The notes: a model not told the origin generated them from the letters alone. A DNA stretch of 39,184 bases from Dehalococcoidia bacterium (GCA_009692865.1 SHYH01000010.1:1-39184), one strand, 5' to 3'. Numbered from the stretch's first letter, positions 26,703-36,261 are shown. Numbers and translations: made by a program.

Positions 26703-27224
26703 CTAAGATGCCCAGAGGCTGGGGAGGTGGGCAGAGGCCACCATGAAGAACAGCATGGGTACGGAGAGCATCACATTGGTCCTGGAGGCCAGCAGGGCCT
26801 TCCTGGCCCATCGCGCCTGCTCCGGCGGTGCGGGGACCTGCCGTGTCACGGTGGCGGTGGTGGCCGCAATGATCTTCCTCTGGTTGGGCCAGATGAACAT
26901 CCAGACGTTTATCATCATGATGGCGCCTAGGGTGCCGCCCACCACAATGGCCTTGAAGCCAGCGGTCCTCATGTACACATCCCAGCCCTGGTTGAACCCT
27001 GACGAGAGGAACCACACCAACCCCAGGGCCACCGTCGCCCAGGCCGTGTGGCGGAAGAACAGGAGGGCCCTGGAAACAATGGTCATGACGACCTGTGGCC
27101 GAGCGGGCGCCTCCATTTTGGCCATGGAAGGGATATGGACGAGGTTGAAGTAGTAAAGGAGGCCGATCCAGATAATCCCGGACCCAATGTGAAGGAACCT
27201 CAGGATGGCGAAATAGATCTCCAT
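26703..27224 (-). CDS. Urate_ox_N / PuuD N-terminal-like integral membrane protein
   Basis: FLHIGSGIIWIGLLYYFNLVHIP, NVWMFIWPNQRKII, four or more TMs; no cytochrome c domain (no CxxCH). GGAGG 6 nt 5' of ATG 27224. Confidence 0.7.
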   Translation of the reverse strand: MEIYFAILRFLHIGSGIIWIGLLYYFNLVHIPSMAKMEAPARPQVVMTIVSRALLFFRHTAWATVALGLVWFLSSGFNQGWDVYMRTAGFKAIVVGGTLGAIMMINVWMFIWPNQRKIIAATTATVTRQVPAPPEQARWARKALLASRTNVMLSVPMLFFMVASAHLPSLWAS

Positions 27225-27383
27225 TGCTTTCCTCCCTGCGTTGGCTTCAGATGGCGTCCCTCTAGGGGTGCGGTGGCCCGGTGGCACTATGTTCCTATTG
27301 TTGTTAAGTTAAGTCCTGATGTCAAGATTATCAGCGGCCATCCTTGGCGCCTTACCCGTTCGGCCTTCGTTGGCGGTGGTACA

Positions 27384-28184
27384 ATGGCGCGGAGTAGGGA
27401 GGAAGGCGTGGTCTTCCGCGAGGAGTTCCGGTTGGAGAGCGACGGCATCCTGCTGGCGGCGGCCCTGTTCGTCCCAGAGGACGCTAGCCTCCACCCCGGC
27501 CTCATTCTCTGCCACGGGATGCCCGCCGGGCCCAGGCTCTCGGGAGAGCAGGTGGGGAGTGGTGAGGAAGACCCTGGCTACCCCGAGCTGGCGGAGCGGT
27601 GCGCCAGGGCGGGTTTCGTCACTCTAATCTTCAACTTCCGCGGCACGGGGCAGAGCGGCGGCAACTACCACCCTCTCGGTTGGGCCCGGGACCTGGAGGC
27701 GGTGCTGGACTGGATGGGCCAGCTCCCCCAGGTGGACGCGAAGCGCATCGCGTTGCTGGGCTCCAGCATGGGGGCTGCCGTAGCAATGTACGTCGCAGCC
27801 CACCGCCCGGAGGTGGCCGCCGTCGTGTCGTACGCTGGGCCTGCGGCGATGGGGCCCCGGCCCAACCCCGCCGACGCCGTGGAGCGCCTGCGCGAGTCGG
27901 GGCTCATCAGGGACACCGACTTCCCGCCTGACCTCGATGCTTGGAGCCGGGAGTCGGTTGAGATCAGCCCTGTCGAGTGGATTGGCAAGATCTCCCCCCG
28001 GCCCTTGCTGCTTCTGCATGGGGACGCCGACGACCTGGTCCCGGTCGAGAACGCCTTCACTCTCTACCAGCAGGCCGGAGAGCCCAAGGAGCTACGCCTT
28101 CTGCCCGGGGCCGGCCACCGGTTCCGCAGCGAGCCCGCGGCCCTGGAGACAGCCCTCGAATGGCTGCTGCGGTCCCTCGTCTAG
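27384..28184 (+). CDS. Alpha/beta hydrolase
   Basis: ILCHGMP, NFRGTGQSGG, GSSMGAA nucleophile elbow, LLLHGDADDLVP, GAGHRF. Confidence 0.9.
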   Translation: MARSREEGVVFREEFRLESDGILLAAALFVPEDASLHPGLILCHGMPAGPRLSGEQVGSGEEDPGYPELAERCARAGFVTLIFNFRGTGQSGGNYHPLGWARDLEAVLDWMGQLPQVDAKRIALLGSSMGAAVAMYVAAHRPEVAAVVSYAGPAAMGPRPNPADAVERLRESGLIRDTDFPPDLDAWSRESVEISPVEWIGKISPRPLLLLHGDADDLVPVENAFTLYQQAGEPKELRLLPGAGHRFRSEPAALETALEWLLRSLV

Positions 28185-28215
28185 TTCCGGCTTTGCACAA
28201 CAAGCCATGCTGTTC

Positions 28216-28926
28216 TCAGGCCGCTGCTCTGGGGTGTTCGTCGCCGATGACACCATCTCGCATCAAAAGCACTCGGGAGCAGGTGGCGCCAACTTCACGG
28301 TCGTGGGTTACAAGGACAATAGTCTGTTGGTGCTCGCGGTTGAACTTTCGTAGCACCTCCAGCACCTCAGCTGTATTGGCCGAGTCCAGGTTTCCCGTGG
28401 GCTCATCAGCCAGAATAAGTGCGGGCCGATTCGCCAAGGCGCGAGCGATGGCCACTCGCTGCTGCTCACCACCCGAAAGCTCTGTCGGTCGGTGGTGGGC
28501 GCGGTCGCCTAAGTTGACCCACTCCAATGCCTCTCTGGCAGTGGCCGCAGCCGTTGAACGTGACTGCCCGGCGTATTCAGATGCGAGAGCAACGTTCTCA
28601 AGAGCGGTCAGCGTTGGCACCAGGTTGAAGGACTGAAATACAAATCCCATTGTCCTGGCTCGCATCTGGGTCCGCCGGCTGTCTGAGAGGTTGGTGACAT
28701 CCACACCGCTTATGAGGATTCGGGGGGGTGGGTTAGCGGCGCGATCCGGAGGTTGCAAAAGGCCCAGGATATGCATAAGGGTGCTCTTCCCACAGCCTGA
28801 AGGCCCCATAATGGCAACCATTTCGCCCGCTTCAATCGAGATGTCAACACCACGCAGGGCGTGGAGGGTGTTGTTGCGGCCCATCCTGTAGGTCTTGTGG
28901 AGATTGTAGGCTTCAACAAACGCCAT
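28216..28926 (-). CDS. ABC transporter ATP-binding protein (MacB/LolD type)
   Basis: GPSGCGKST Walker A, LSGGEQQRVAIARAL, LILADEPTG Walker B. Confidence 0.95.
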   Translation of the reverse strand: MAFVEAYNLHKTYRMGRNNTLHALRGVDISIEAGEMVAIMGPSGCGKSTLMHILGLLQPPDRAANPPPRILISGVDVTNLSDSRRTQMRARTMGFVFQSFNLVPTLTALENVALASEYAGQSRSTAAATAREALEWVNLGDRAHHRPTELSGGEQQRVAIARALANRPALILADEPTGNLDSANTAEVLEVLRKFNREHQQTIVLVTHDREVGATCSRVLLMRDGVIGDEHPRAAA

Positions 28927-28939
28927 AGTTCGCAACCTC

Positions 28940-30139
28940 TTATTCGTATCTGAGGGCCTCGACCGGGTCAAGGCGTGCAGCGGTCCAAGCGGGAGCGATG
29001 CCGGCTACCATGCCCAGCACCGTCGAAAAGGCCAAGGCGAAGGCCGCTGTATTGGGTGTGAGGAGGAACAGAATTATCCCAGAATCCCGTCCCGCCTCGT
29101 TGGCAATCACGACGACAACAGCTCCCAGGACGATCCCTATGGTTCCTCCAATGAGGCCAATGAGGCCTGCCTCAAGGACGATCTCTCGCATGATCCTGCC
29201 CCGCGATGCCCCAATAGCCCGCTTAATGCCAATCTCGCGGGTTCGCTCTACAACACTCATTGCCATGGTATTGATCACGGACAGGCCGCCCACAATAAGG
29301 CTGATGAGCGCAACGCCGAGAATAATGGCGTTAAAGATGGCGACCGAGGACCCGATCTGTTCATCAAAGTCTTTCCCAGTAAGCGTTTGCACATGATCGA
29401 CCTGATTCTCAATGGCCGTGGCAAGCACGGCTATATCGACACCCTCTTCAGGGTAGACGATGATCTGCGAGACCAACTGGGCTGCTACCATGCCTTGCCG
29501 GATCGCCAACGGTGCGGAGTCTGCCAGCAGCCGCTGAGCTGCCTCCAGCGGCAACAGGGCAGTGGTGTCGGGCGCTGTGAGAGTGGGTTCAAGCACTCCT
29601 GCGACGGTGAACTCGCGGCCCCGTATGGTGATGGCATCGCCCGGTTGCTTGCCGAACTTGCGTGCCAGGTCTGATCCGAGCACCACATTGCTGCTGCCCT
29701 CGTCCCCTGCGGTAAGGAGACGGCCCCGTGCAGCCCTCACTTGGAACTGCTCCCTCCCTTGGTCGGCGCCTGCCACCGTCCCGGAGATCAGGTCGGGTAG
29801 ACCAAAACCAGCGGCGGCGGCCTCCGAATCGAACAGCATCTGGACTTCCGGCCAGGTCACTGCGACACCTGGAACAGCTCGGATCTGGTCAGCGATTGCC
29901 AGAGGGAGCGGGGTGGACCCAAACCCGAAACCCAGGGTCGTGGCGTCGATCACAATGATCTTGTCCTTGTAGTAGATGCTGCCACCCTCCACGAGAGCGC
30001 CGATCTTGTTTGCCATGGAGCTCATGACGACCAACGCCCAGATACCGACGCTGATGCCTACGATGGTCAGCGTGGTGCGTAGCTTGCGGCGCGTTAGGCT
30101 GCGGACTAACCTCATGAAGCCCCCAATCACCAAACCCAT
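28940..30139 (-). CDS. ABC transporter permease (MacB/FtsX-like)
   Basis: N-terminal RRKLRTTLTIVGISVGIWALV, MacB periplasmic core, C-terminal FtsX TMs (ERTREIGIKRAIGASRGRI). Confidence 0.92.
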   Translation of the reverse strand: MGLVIGGFMRLVRSLTRRKLRTTLTIVGISVGIWALVVMSSMANKIGALVEGGSIYYKDKIIVIDATTLGFGFGSTPLPLAIADQIRAVPGVAVTWPEVQMLFDSEAAAAGFGLPDLISGTVAGADQGREQFQVRAARGRLLTAGDEGSSNVVLGSDLARKFGKQPGDAITIRGREFTVAGVLEPTLTAPDTTALLPLEAAQRLLADSAPLAIRQGMVAAQLVSQIIVYPEEGVDIAVLATAIENQVDHVQTLTGKDFDEQIGSSVAIFNAIILGVALISLIVGGLSVINTMAMSVVERTREIGIKRAIGASRGRIMREIVLEAGLIGLIGGTIGIVLGAVVVVIANEAGRDSGIILFLLTPNTAAFALAFSTVLGMVAGIAPAWTAARLDPVEALRYE

Positions 30140-30360
30140 GTTGACGAGTGCGGTCGTCTCACCAGGCGATGCCTGTCATACTACATGGTTGTACTGGGTA
30201 TGGTCTAGCCGCTTGGTGGGAACAGCTCTCGTCAGGGCCTCTCTCCCTATTGACGAAAAGACTAGGCCCCAGGTATGATTACCGCTTGTGAAGGCCCTGC
30301 GGTGCCCTCTACTCCCCTGGAGGGGGGAATGCCGCCAGGGGCGAGAGGGAACTAAGATCG

Positions 30361-31113
30361 TTGATGAATAGCAGGAAGACCCCGGAGAGGGCGATCCGGC
30401 TCCTCCACACGTCGGACGTCCATCTCCAAACCCCCGAGTCGTGTACCGGCCTGGACGCCGTGGTGGCTGCGGCCAACCACTTGGGTGTTGACCTGTTCCT
30501 CGTTGCCGGAGACCTCTTCGATAACAGCCGCGTCTCCCAGGAGACCATCGAGCGGGCCCTGGAGAGCCTTAGCCGCCTCACCATGCCAGGCGTGATTCTC
30601 CCCGGCAACCACGATGCCCTGGACCAGTTCTCCGTCTACCACCGTATGGACCTGAAGCGGTCCGCCCCTATGGTGCATCTGCTTGCCAACGTCCAGGGGG
30701 AGGAGTTGGTCATCCCTGACCTGGACGTAGCTATCTGGGGGCGTGCCGTGGAGGAGCATACCCCTCATTTCCACCCTCTGGAGGGTGCTCCCACCCGGAA
30801 TGGCGTCGGTTGGTACATAGGCATGGCCCACGGCTACCACTTTCCCACGGGGGAGAAGCCCGATCGCTCCGCGCCCATCGTCGCCGAGGAGATCGCCGAC
30901 ACCGGCTACGACTATTGGGCTCTGGGCCACGTCCACGTCTTCCGCGACGTATCGGCGGGGCCCGTTACCGCCTTTTACTCAGGGGCGCCTGACGACCATG
31001 CTATCTCCCAACGGCCGGGCCATGTGGCGCTGGTGCAAATGGACCCCGAGCAAGGCGTCCAGGTGCAGCGTGTCCTGTTGCAGACCTACTACAACTTGAC
31101 CGACCGGACCTAA
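30361..31113 (+). CDS. Metallophosphoesterase (SbcD/Mre11-like DNA repair exonuclease family)
   Basis: HTSDVHL, GDLFDNS, LPGNHDAL, GHVHVF. Confidence 0.88.
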   Translation: MMNSRKTPERAIRLLHTSDVHLQTPESCTGLDAVVAAANHLGVDLFLVAGDLFDNSRVSQETIERALESLSRLTMPGVILPGNHDALDQFSVYHRMDLKRSAPMVHLLANVQGEELVIPDLDVAIWGRAVEEHTPHFHPLEGAPTRNGVGWYIGMAHGYHFPTGEKPDRSAPIVAEEIADTGYDYWALGHVHVFRDVSAGPVTAFYSGAPDDHAISQRPGHVALVQMDPEQGVQVQRVLLQTYYNLTDRT

Positions 31114-31131
31114 GCCCGGGTCTCCGGCAGG

Positions 31132-31864
31132 TTACCCCTCCTGTTGTCTTTCCACCGCTCTGCTCCTGCTGCCTGCCAGGGTGCGGGCGAAAAAGGCCAG
31201 CACGTGGCCCCAGGCCTCCCTCGCCGCTGCCTCCCGATAGTATCCAGGCAGGACCTGGTTGAAGAAGGAGTGGCCGTCCCCCTCGTAGACCCGGATCTCG
31301 TGGTCCACGCCGTGGTCCTGGAGAGAGTGCTCCAGTTCCTGGATACGCTCCAGAGGGATGCCCTGGTCCTCGATCCCATAGGCGCCGAAGATGGAGGACC
31401 GGATACGTGGAAGGCCCTCGGGCACGGGGCCTCCCCCGTAGAACACGGCTGCGGCGGCCAGGTTGGGATTCCTGATAGTGGTCTGAAGGCACAGGCTCCC
31501 GCCCATGCAGAAGCCGATGGCCCCTACGGGGCCGCCCGCCACGGTTCCCAGGGACTTGAGGTAGCGCACGGCGCTTGTCCAGGTCTTTTTCTGCCCGGTC
31601 CATCGCCATGGCCATGCGCCGCTTTCGGGCCTCCTCTAGGTCCAGGGCCTCGGGGCCATGGTACAGGTTAGGCGCCAGGGCGGCGTACCCCTCGCGGGCG
31701 AACCGCCGGGCGATATCCCGAATGTCCTCGTTGAGGCCAAACACCTCCTGGATCACCACGATGCCCGGCACCGGGTGGTCCACTTGCGGCAGGGCTAGAT
31801 ACCCTGGGGTCATCTCGCCGTTTATGGGGAAGGTGATGTCCTCGGCTACGCGCAGCTCTGGCAT
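31132..31864 (-). pseudogene. Dienelactone hydrolase family protein, apparent frameshift
   Basis: N-terminal half (MPELRVAEDITF...VIQEVFGLNEDIRDIARRFAREGY) and C-terminal half (GAIGFCMGG...GDGHSFFNQ) lie in different frames; break near 31570-31590. Confidence 0.8.
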
Positions 31865-31959
31865 GGGTGCTCCGTTAGCTAGGGCTGAAAGGCTGGGCTT
31901 GCGGGATCTGGAGGTAAGGTCGGCGCCGTGGTGGTGTAGGAGCCTGAGGCTTCCTGCCC

Positions 31960-32328
31960 TCAGGTGAGGAACTCCACCTCCACCAGGGGGCTGCCCTCTA
32001 CCCACTCCTCCACGTCTATTGGGCGACGGGCGCGTAGGCGCTCCCCAATCTTGGCCATGACAGCCCGCTTGGCGGTCTTGCCCTGGATGGGCTTGGCCCT
32101 CACGTGCAGGTCTCGCTGGACGCTCTGCTTGAGGTGCACCGTGAAGTCCGGGTTGGCGATCATGTTGGCGTACCAGCTCCTGGGGCCCGGTGTCCCTGAC
32201 AGGTAGAGCCGCCCATCGATCAAGTGAAAGCCGATCTCCTTGCGCCAGGACTGTCCCGTCTTTCGTCCCGTGGTGGTGATGTCAATCAACCGGTCCTTCT
32301 CCAACGCTTGCTGCACTTCAGGTTCCAT
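31960..32328 (-). CDS. Nitroreductase/quinone reductase family (DUF385, Ddn-like flavin/F420-binding fold)
   Basis: TTTGRKTGQSWRKEIGFHLIDGRLYLSGTPGPRSWYANMIANPDFTVHLK. Confidence 0.75.
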   Translation of the reverse strand: MEPEVQQALEKDRLIDITTTGRKTGQSWRKEIGFHLIDGRLYLSGTPGPRSWYANMIANPDFTVHLKQSVQRDLHVRAKPIQGKTAKRAVMAKIGERLRARRPIDVEEWVEGSPLVEVEFLT

Positions 32329-32367
32329 GGTGCCTCCTCCCAGGTGTTCAGGGGCCGGCCTGCTACC

Positions 32368-32799
32368 CTACCCGGCAAAGGGGTAGGCGTCCAGCAGAAT
32401 CTCGGCCTCGCCCACCAACACCTGCTCGCCTGTCTGGTTGGTGCAGGTGGTGCTGACCGTGGCCCGACGTCGCTCCTGGTCGACGGCCGTCACCTCGGCC
32501 GTGGTGGTGATGGTGTCGCCGAAGAACACCGGCCTTCGGAAGCGAAGGCTCTGGCTGAGGAAGATCACGGTGACTGCGGGGTCGGGCAGCTTGACCAGTG
32601 CTGCCGAGATGTAGGCCGCCGAGAGGATGCCGTGGGCCAACCTCTGCTTAAACCGCGTCTTGGACGCATAAGCGGCATCTGAGTGGATGGGGTTGTGGTC
32701 GCCGGAGACCTTGGCGAAGGCAGCCACGTCTGCTTCCGTGACGGTGTTGGTGACGGATACCTTCCGTCCCAGTGTTACCCCCAGGGAGGGTGTTGTCAT
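32368..32799 (-). CDS. MaoC family dehydratase
   Basis: Hot-dog motif FAKVSGDHNPIHSDAAYAS, AHGILSAAYISAAL. Confidence 0.88.
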   Translation of the reverse strand: MTTPSLGVTLGRKVSVTNTVTEADVAAFAKVSGDHNPIHSDAAYASKTRFKQRLAHGILSAAYISAALVKLPDPAVTVIFLSQSLRFRRPVFFGDTITTTAEVTAVDQERRRATVSTTCTNQTGEQVLVGEAEILLDAYPFAG

Positions 32800-32961
32800 G
32801 GTGCAACTCCTTGTAAGAGATGGGGGCGGGATTCCAAGCCCCGCGATGGGAAGAGGATAGCACGAGCCAGTCCCTCTGGGAACCCCGATGCCTTGTCCGC
32901 CCCTTCACCCCGTGCTACTGTAAGGAGGCTAACCCCACTTGAGACCTCTAGGAGGTGTGCT

Positions 32962-33378
32962 ATGTACCAGAAGACCGTGTTGGGAATGGCCGAGACCCTG
33001 GCGGCTATCCATGCCATGCTGGAGGAGGTTATGAAGGCCCCGGACAGGCCTGTTGCCATAGCGGTCACGGACGACGATGGCAACCTGGTGGCCTACGCTC
33101 GCATGGACCAGTGCCGGCGGCTGCCTCAGCAGGTAGCGGTTAAAAAGGCCTACACTGCCGCCACCTTCCGCAGTGACACAGGGGTACTGGCGGTGCGGAT
33201 GAAGGAGACGGGGCGCACCGCCGCCGAGTTTGGCGATCCCAACCTGATGTTCCTCCAGGGAGGGGTGGTGATCCAGCGGCCTGATGGCACGGTCCTTGGC
33301 GGTATTGGGGTGAGTGGCCTGGCAGCTGCGGAGGACGAGGCCATTGCCCGCATCGGCCTCAAGACCATGAAGCTCTAA
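32962..33378 (+). CDS. GlcG/HbpS-like (heme-degrading/heme-binding family) protein
   Basis: VAIAVTDDDGNLVAYARMD, KKAYTAATFR, QGGVVIQRPDGTVLGGIGVSG; AGGAGG upstream. Confidence 0.85.
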   Translation: MYQKTVLGMAETLAAIHAMLEEVMKAPDRPVAIAVTDDDGNLVAYARMDQCRRLPQQVAVKKAYTAATFRSDTGVLAVRMKETGRTAAEFGDPNLMFLQGGVVIQRPDGTVLGGIGVSGLAAAEDEAIARIGLKTMKL

Positions 33379-33440
33379 TCGGGCTGACCCCACGCCGCCA
33401 TCAGGGTCCGGATGGGCTTGCCACCAGGCCGGGACGGTAA

Positions 33441-33493
33441 TGTCAAGGAAGGCGAAGGGGGCTAGGGGGATGGTCGAAGGGTTTTTCATCACC
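33441..33493. repeat. Partial MITE-like repeat, copy E (3' end)
   Basis: GGGGGCTAGGGGGATGGTCGAAGGGTTTTTCATCACC matches the 3' ends of copies B and C. Confidence 0.65.
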
Positions 33494-33516
33494 TTTCTAG
33501 TAGGAGGACGTAACCC

Positions 33517-34308
33517 GTGGACCTGGGGATTCGCGGCAGAGTCGCCATTGTGGGCGGCGCAAGCCGGGGGCTGGGCCGCGCCTCGGCTGAGGCCCTGGCC
33601 CAGGAGGGCGTGAGCCTGATGCTCTGCGCCCGCACACCCGAGTCCCTGGAGCAGGCCGCAAAGGAGTTTCACCAGGCCACCGGAGTAGAGGTACGCACCT
33701 ACGCCGGCGACCTCTCGCAGCCCGACGTCATTAACGGCCTCGTGCAGGCCACCATGGACCACTACGGCAGGCTGGACATCCTGGTCAGCAACATCGGCGG
33801 GCCGCCCCCCGGCAGCGCCGAGTCGGTAGAGGAGGAGGCCCTGGACATCGCCATCCAGCGGACCTATCTCTTCTTCATCCGCATGGCTCGGGCCTCCCTG
33901 CCGCCCATGAAAGCACAGCGTTGGGGGCGCATCATCAGTATCCTCTCCGCCTCTATCAAGGAGCCCGCGGAGAACCTGGTCCTCTCCACTTCGGCCCGAC
34001 TGGGGGCGGCGGGCTTCCTCAAGGCCCTGGCCCTGGAGGTGGCCCCCCACAACGTCACCGTGAATAACGTGCTCCCCGGCGCCATCCTCACCCAGCGCCA
34101 GCACGAGCTGGCCGAGGCCCAGCGGGAGCGCACGGGCCTTGGGGTGGAAGAGATACTGGAGAGCAGGGCCCGGGCCGTCCCCATGAAGCGCATCGGTACG
34201 CCCGAGGAGTTGGGTGCCCTGGTCGCCTTCCTGGCCTCCGAGCAGGCCAGCTACATCACCGGCGCCAGCGTCCTCGTGGACGGCGGCAGCACCCGCGCGA
34301 TTCTCTAA
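33517..34308 (+). CDS. Short-chain dehydrogenase/reductase, divergent active site
   Basis: GGASRGLGRA Rossmann motif, LDILVSNIGGPPPG, VTVNNVLPG; no canonical YxxxK. Confidence 0.88.
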   Translation: MDLGIRGRVAIVGGASRGLGRASAEALAQEGVSLMLCARTPESLEQAAKEFHQATGVEVRTYAGDLSQPDVINGLVQATMDHYGRLDILVSNIGGPPPGSAESVEEEALDIAIQRTYLFFIRMARASLPPMKAQRWGRIISILSASIKEPAENLVLSTSARLGAAGFLKALALEVAPHNVTVNNVLPGAILTQRQHELAEAQRERTGLGVEEILESRARAVPMKRIGTPEELGALVAFLASEQASYITGASVLVDGGSTRAIL

Positions 34309-35495
34309 TGCCCTCCCCCATTGCCGACGCTCAAGCATATTTGCAGACCTCTGGCGAAGCCGACGCCTGGCTCCTCTACGACTATCGGGGCATGAACCCC
34401 GTCTTCTGGGACCTGGTGGGCGCCCTCAACAGGGAGGTGCGCCCGGGCATGGTGACCCGCCCTGTCTTCCTCCTTATTCCCACTCGAGGCGAGCCCATCC
34501 TCCTGGCCCACGCCGTGGACGCGGGGAAGTTCGCGGTCCTGGCTGTGCAGATGGGGGTCTTCGCCAGCCGGGAGGAGATGGTGGCCCGCCTGAGTCGGCT
34601 CCTCAGGGGCCGCCAGCGAGTGGTGATGGAGTACTCTCCCGCGGCTGCTCTGCCTAGAGTCTCGCGTGTGGACGCAGGCACCGTGGAGTTGGTTCGCTCC
34701 CTGGGGGTGGAGGTCGTCTCCTCCTCTGACCTCCTGCAGTACGCCACTCAGCGATGGAGCCCTGCCCACCTGGCCTCCCACCGCTCGGCTGCCCAGAAGC
34801 TGGGGGCCATCGTCCAAGAGGCCTTTGGCTGGATTGGCCAGCACCTCGGCGAGCGGCCCACCGAGCACCAGGCGGCCGAGCTCATCCGCACTCTGTACCG
34901 CCAGAAGGGTCTGGATGCTGACGAGGGCCCCATCGTGGCGGTGAACGCCCACGCCGGAGACCCCCATTTCGAGCCTTCCGAGATCAGTAGCAGCCCTATC
35001 GTCCCCGGCGACTGGGTGCTCCTCGACCTGTGGGCCAGAGAAAGGGGCGAGGACACCATGCAGGCCGATATCACCTGGTGTGGCTACGTGGGCAGCCAGC
35101 CGCCGCCTCGCCACCTCGCGGTGTTCCGCGTGGTCCTGGAGGCCCGCGACGCTGCCGTGAATGCCTTGCAGCAAGCCCACCAGGAGGGGCGCACCCTCCA
35201 GGGGTGGGAGGTGGACCGGGTGGCCCGAGAGCTTATCACCCAGCGCGGATACGGCGAGCAGTTCACCCACCGTCTGGGCCACAGCCTGGGGCGTGAGGTC
35301 CACGCCAACGCCGTGAACCTGGACGACTGGGAGACCCACGACACCCGCCGCATCATCCCGGGCATCGCTTTCACCATCGAGCCCGGCATCTACCTTCCCG
35401 ACTTTGGCGTCCGCTCCGAGATCGATCTATTCATGAGCGAGGAGGGGCCCATCGTCACCAGCCCCGTCCAGCGTGAGGTGGTGCTGATCGGTTAG
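34308..35495 (+). CDS. M24 family peptidase (Xaa-Pro aminopeptidase-like)
   Basis: WVLLDLWARERGEDTMQADIT, HRLGHSLGREVH, FTIEPGIYLPDFGVRSEID; TAATG overlap with SDR gene. Confidence 0.88.
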   Translation: MPSPIADAQAYLQTSGEADAWLLYDYRGMNPVFWDLVGALNREVRPGMVTRPVFLLIPTRGEPILLAHAVDAGKFAVLAVQMGVFASREEMVARLSRLLRGRQRVVMEYSPAAALPRVSRVDAGTVELVRSLGVEVVSSSDLLQYATQRWSPAHLASHRSAAQKLGAIVQEAFGWIGQHLGERPTEHQAAELIRTLYRQKGLDADEGPIVAVNAHAGDPHFEPSEISSSPIVPGDWVLLDLWARERGEDTMQADITWCGYVGSQPPPRHLAVFRVVLEARDAAVNALQQAHQEGRTLQGWEVDRVARELITQRGYGEQFTHRLGHSLGREVHANAVNLDDWETHDTRRIIPGIAFTIEPGIYLPDFGVRSEIDLFMSEEGPIVTSPVQREVVLIG

Positions 35496-35655
35496 GGCCA
35501 GCCCTTCGCCGGTCCGGTCCAGTAGCAGATCGCGGCGCAGGTCCTTACCCCAACCCTCTCCCAGAAGGAGAGGGTGCTTGCCTCCCACCTGAGCGCTTGC
35601 CGTGAAGTACGTACCATAGCCTGGGTCCATCCCGATGTATCGGGACTGATGGCTC

Positions 35656-35684
35656 TTGCGTCCCGGGCGTTCTCATGGTATAGT
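35656..35684 (+). promoter_or_regulatory. Candidate promoter TTGCGT-N17-TATAGT
   Basis: 5/6 -10 match with 17-nt spacing, about 115 nt upstream of the RRM gene. Confidence 0.4.
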
Positions 35685-35799
35685 ACGAGTGCTCTGCCGC
35701 TTGCGAGCCCGCTGCTTCCGCGTCTTTCCACTGGTGGTCAAGGGCGCTTCGCAGACGATCGTTAAGCCAAGGGTGAAACTTAAGCACCAAGGAGTGCCT

Positions 35800-36261
35800 G
35801 TGAACATCTATGTCGGAAACCTCTCGTATAACTCCACTGAGTCAGACCTGGAGACCGCCTTTACCGCGTTCGGCTCGGTTGCATCCGCTAGGATTGCGAC
35901 CGACCGCTTCTCTGGCCGCTCTCGCGGGTTTGGCTTTGTTGAGATGCCTTCAGACAGTGAAGCCCAAGCCGCTATCCAGGGCCTCAACGGCAAGGACCTT
36001 GGTGGACGCACCCTCACCGTGAACGAGTCGAGGCCTAGGACCGCCGATGCCGGCGGCCAGCGCCGCTCTCCCGGTGGGTCCGGTGGCGGGTATGGCGGGG
36101 ACCGTGGTGGGTCCGGTGGCGGGTATGGCGGAGACCGTGGCGGGTCCGGTGGCGGGTATGGCGGAGACCGTGGCGGGTCCGGTGGAGACCGTGGCGGGTC
36201 CGGTGGCGGGTATGGCGGAGACCGTGGCTCCAGTGGGTCCGGCCAGCCCTGGCGCAACTAG
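35800..36261 (+). CDS. Glycine-rich RRM RNA-binding protein
   Basis: RNP2 IYVGNL, RNP1 RGFGFVEM; tail with GGSGGGYGGDR repeats; GTG start after AAGGAG. Confidence 0.92.
   Translation: MNIYVGNLSYNSTESDLETAFTAFGSVASARIATDRFSGRSRGFGFVEMPSDSEAQAAIQGLNGKDLGGRTLTVNESRPRTADAGGQRRSPGGSGGGYGGDRGGSGGGYGGDRGGSGGGYGGDRGGSGGDRGGSGGGYGGDRGSSGSGQPWRN
36076..36225. repeat. 33-bp coding tandem repeat (GGSGGGYGGDR), four full and one shortened unit
   Basis: Repeated ggtgggtccggtggcgggtatggcgg(g/a)gaccgt read directly. Confidence 0.85.

Noticed and set aside
32929-34338. 469-aa minus-strand ORF opposite GlcG and SDR genes
   Set aside because: Low-complexity, His/Gly/Ala/Val-rich shadow ORF typical of high-GC antisense frames; plus strand has clear families.
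34305-35339. 344-aa minus-strand ORF opposite the M24 peptidase
   Set aside because: Antisense shadow ORF without recognisable motifs.
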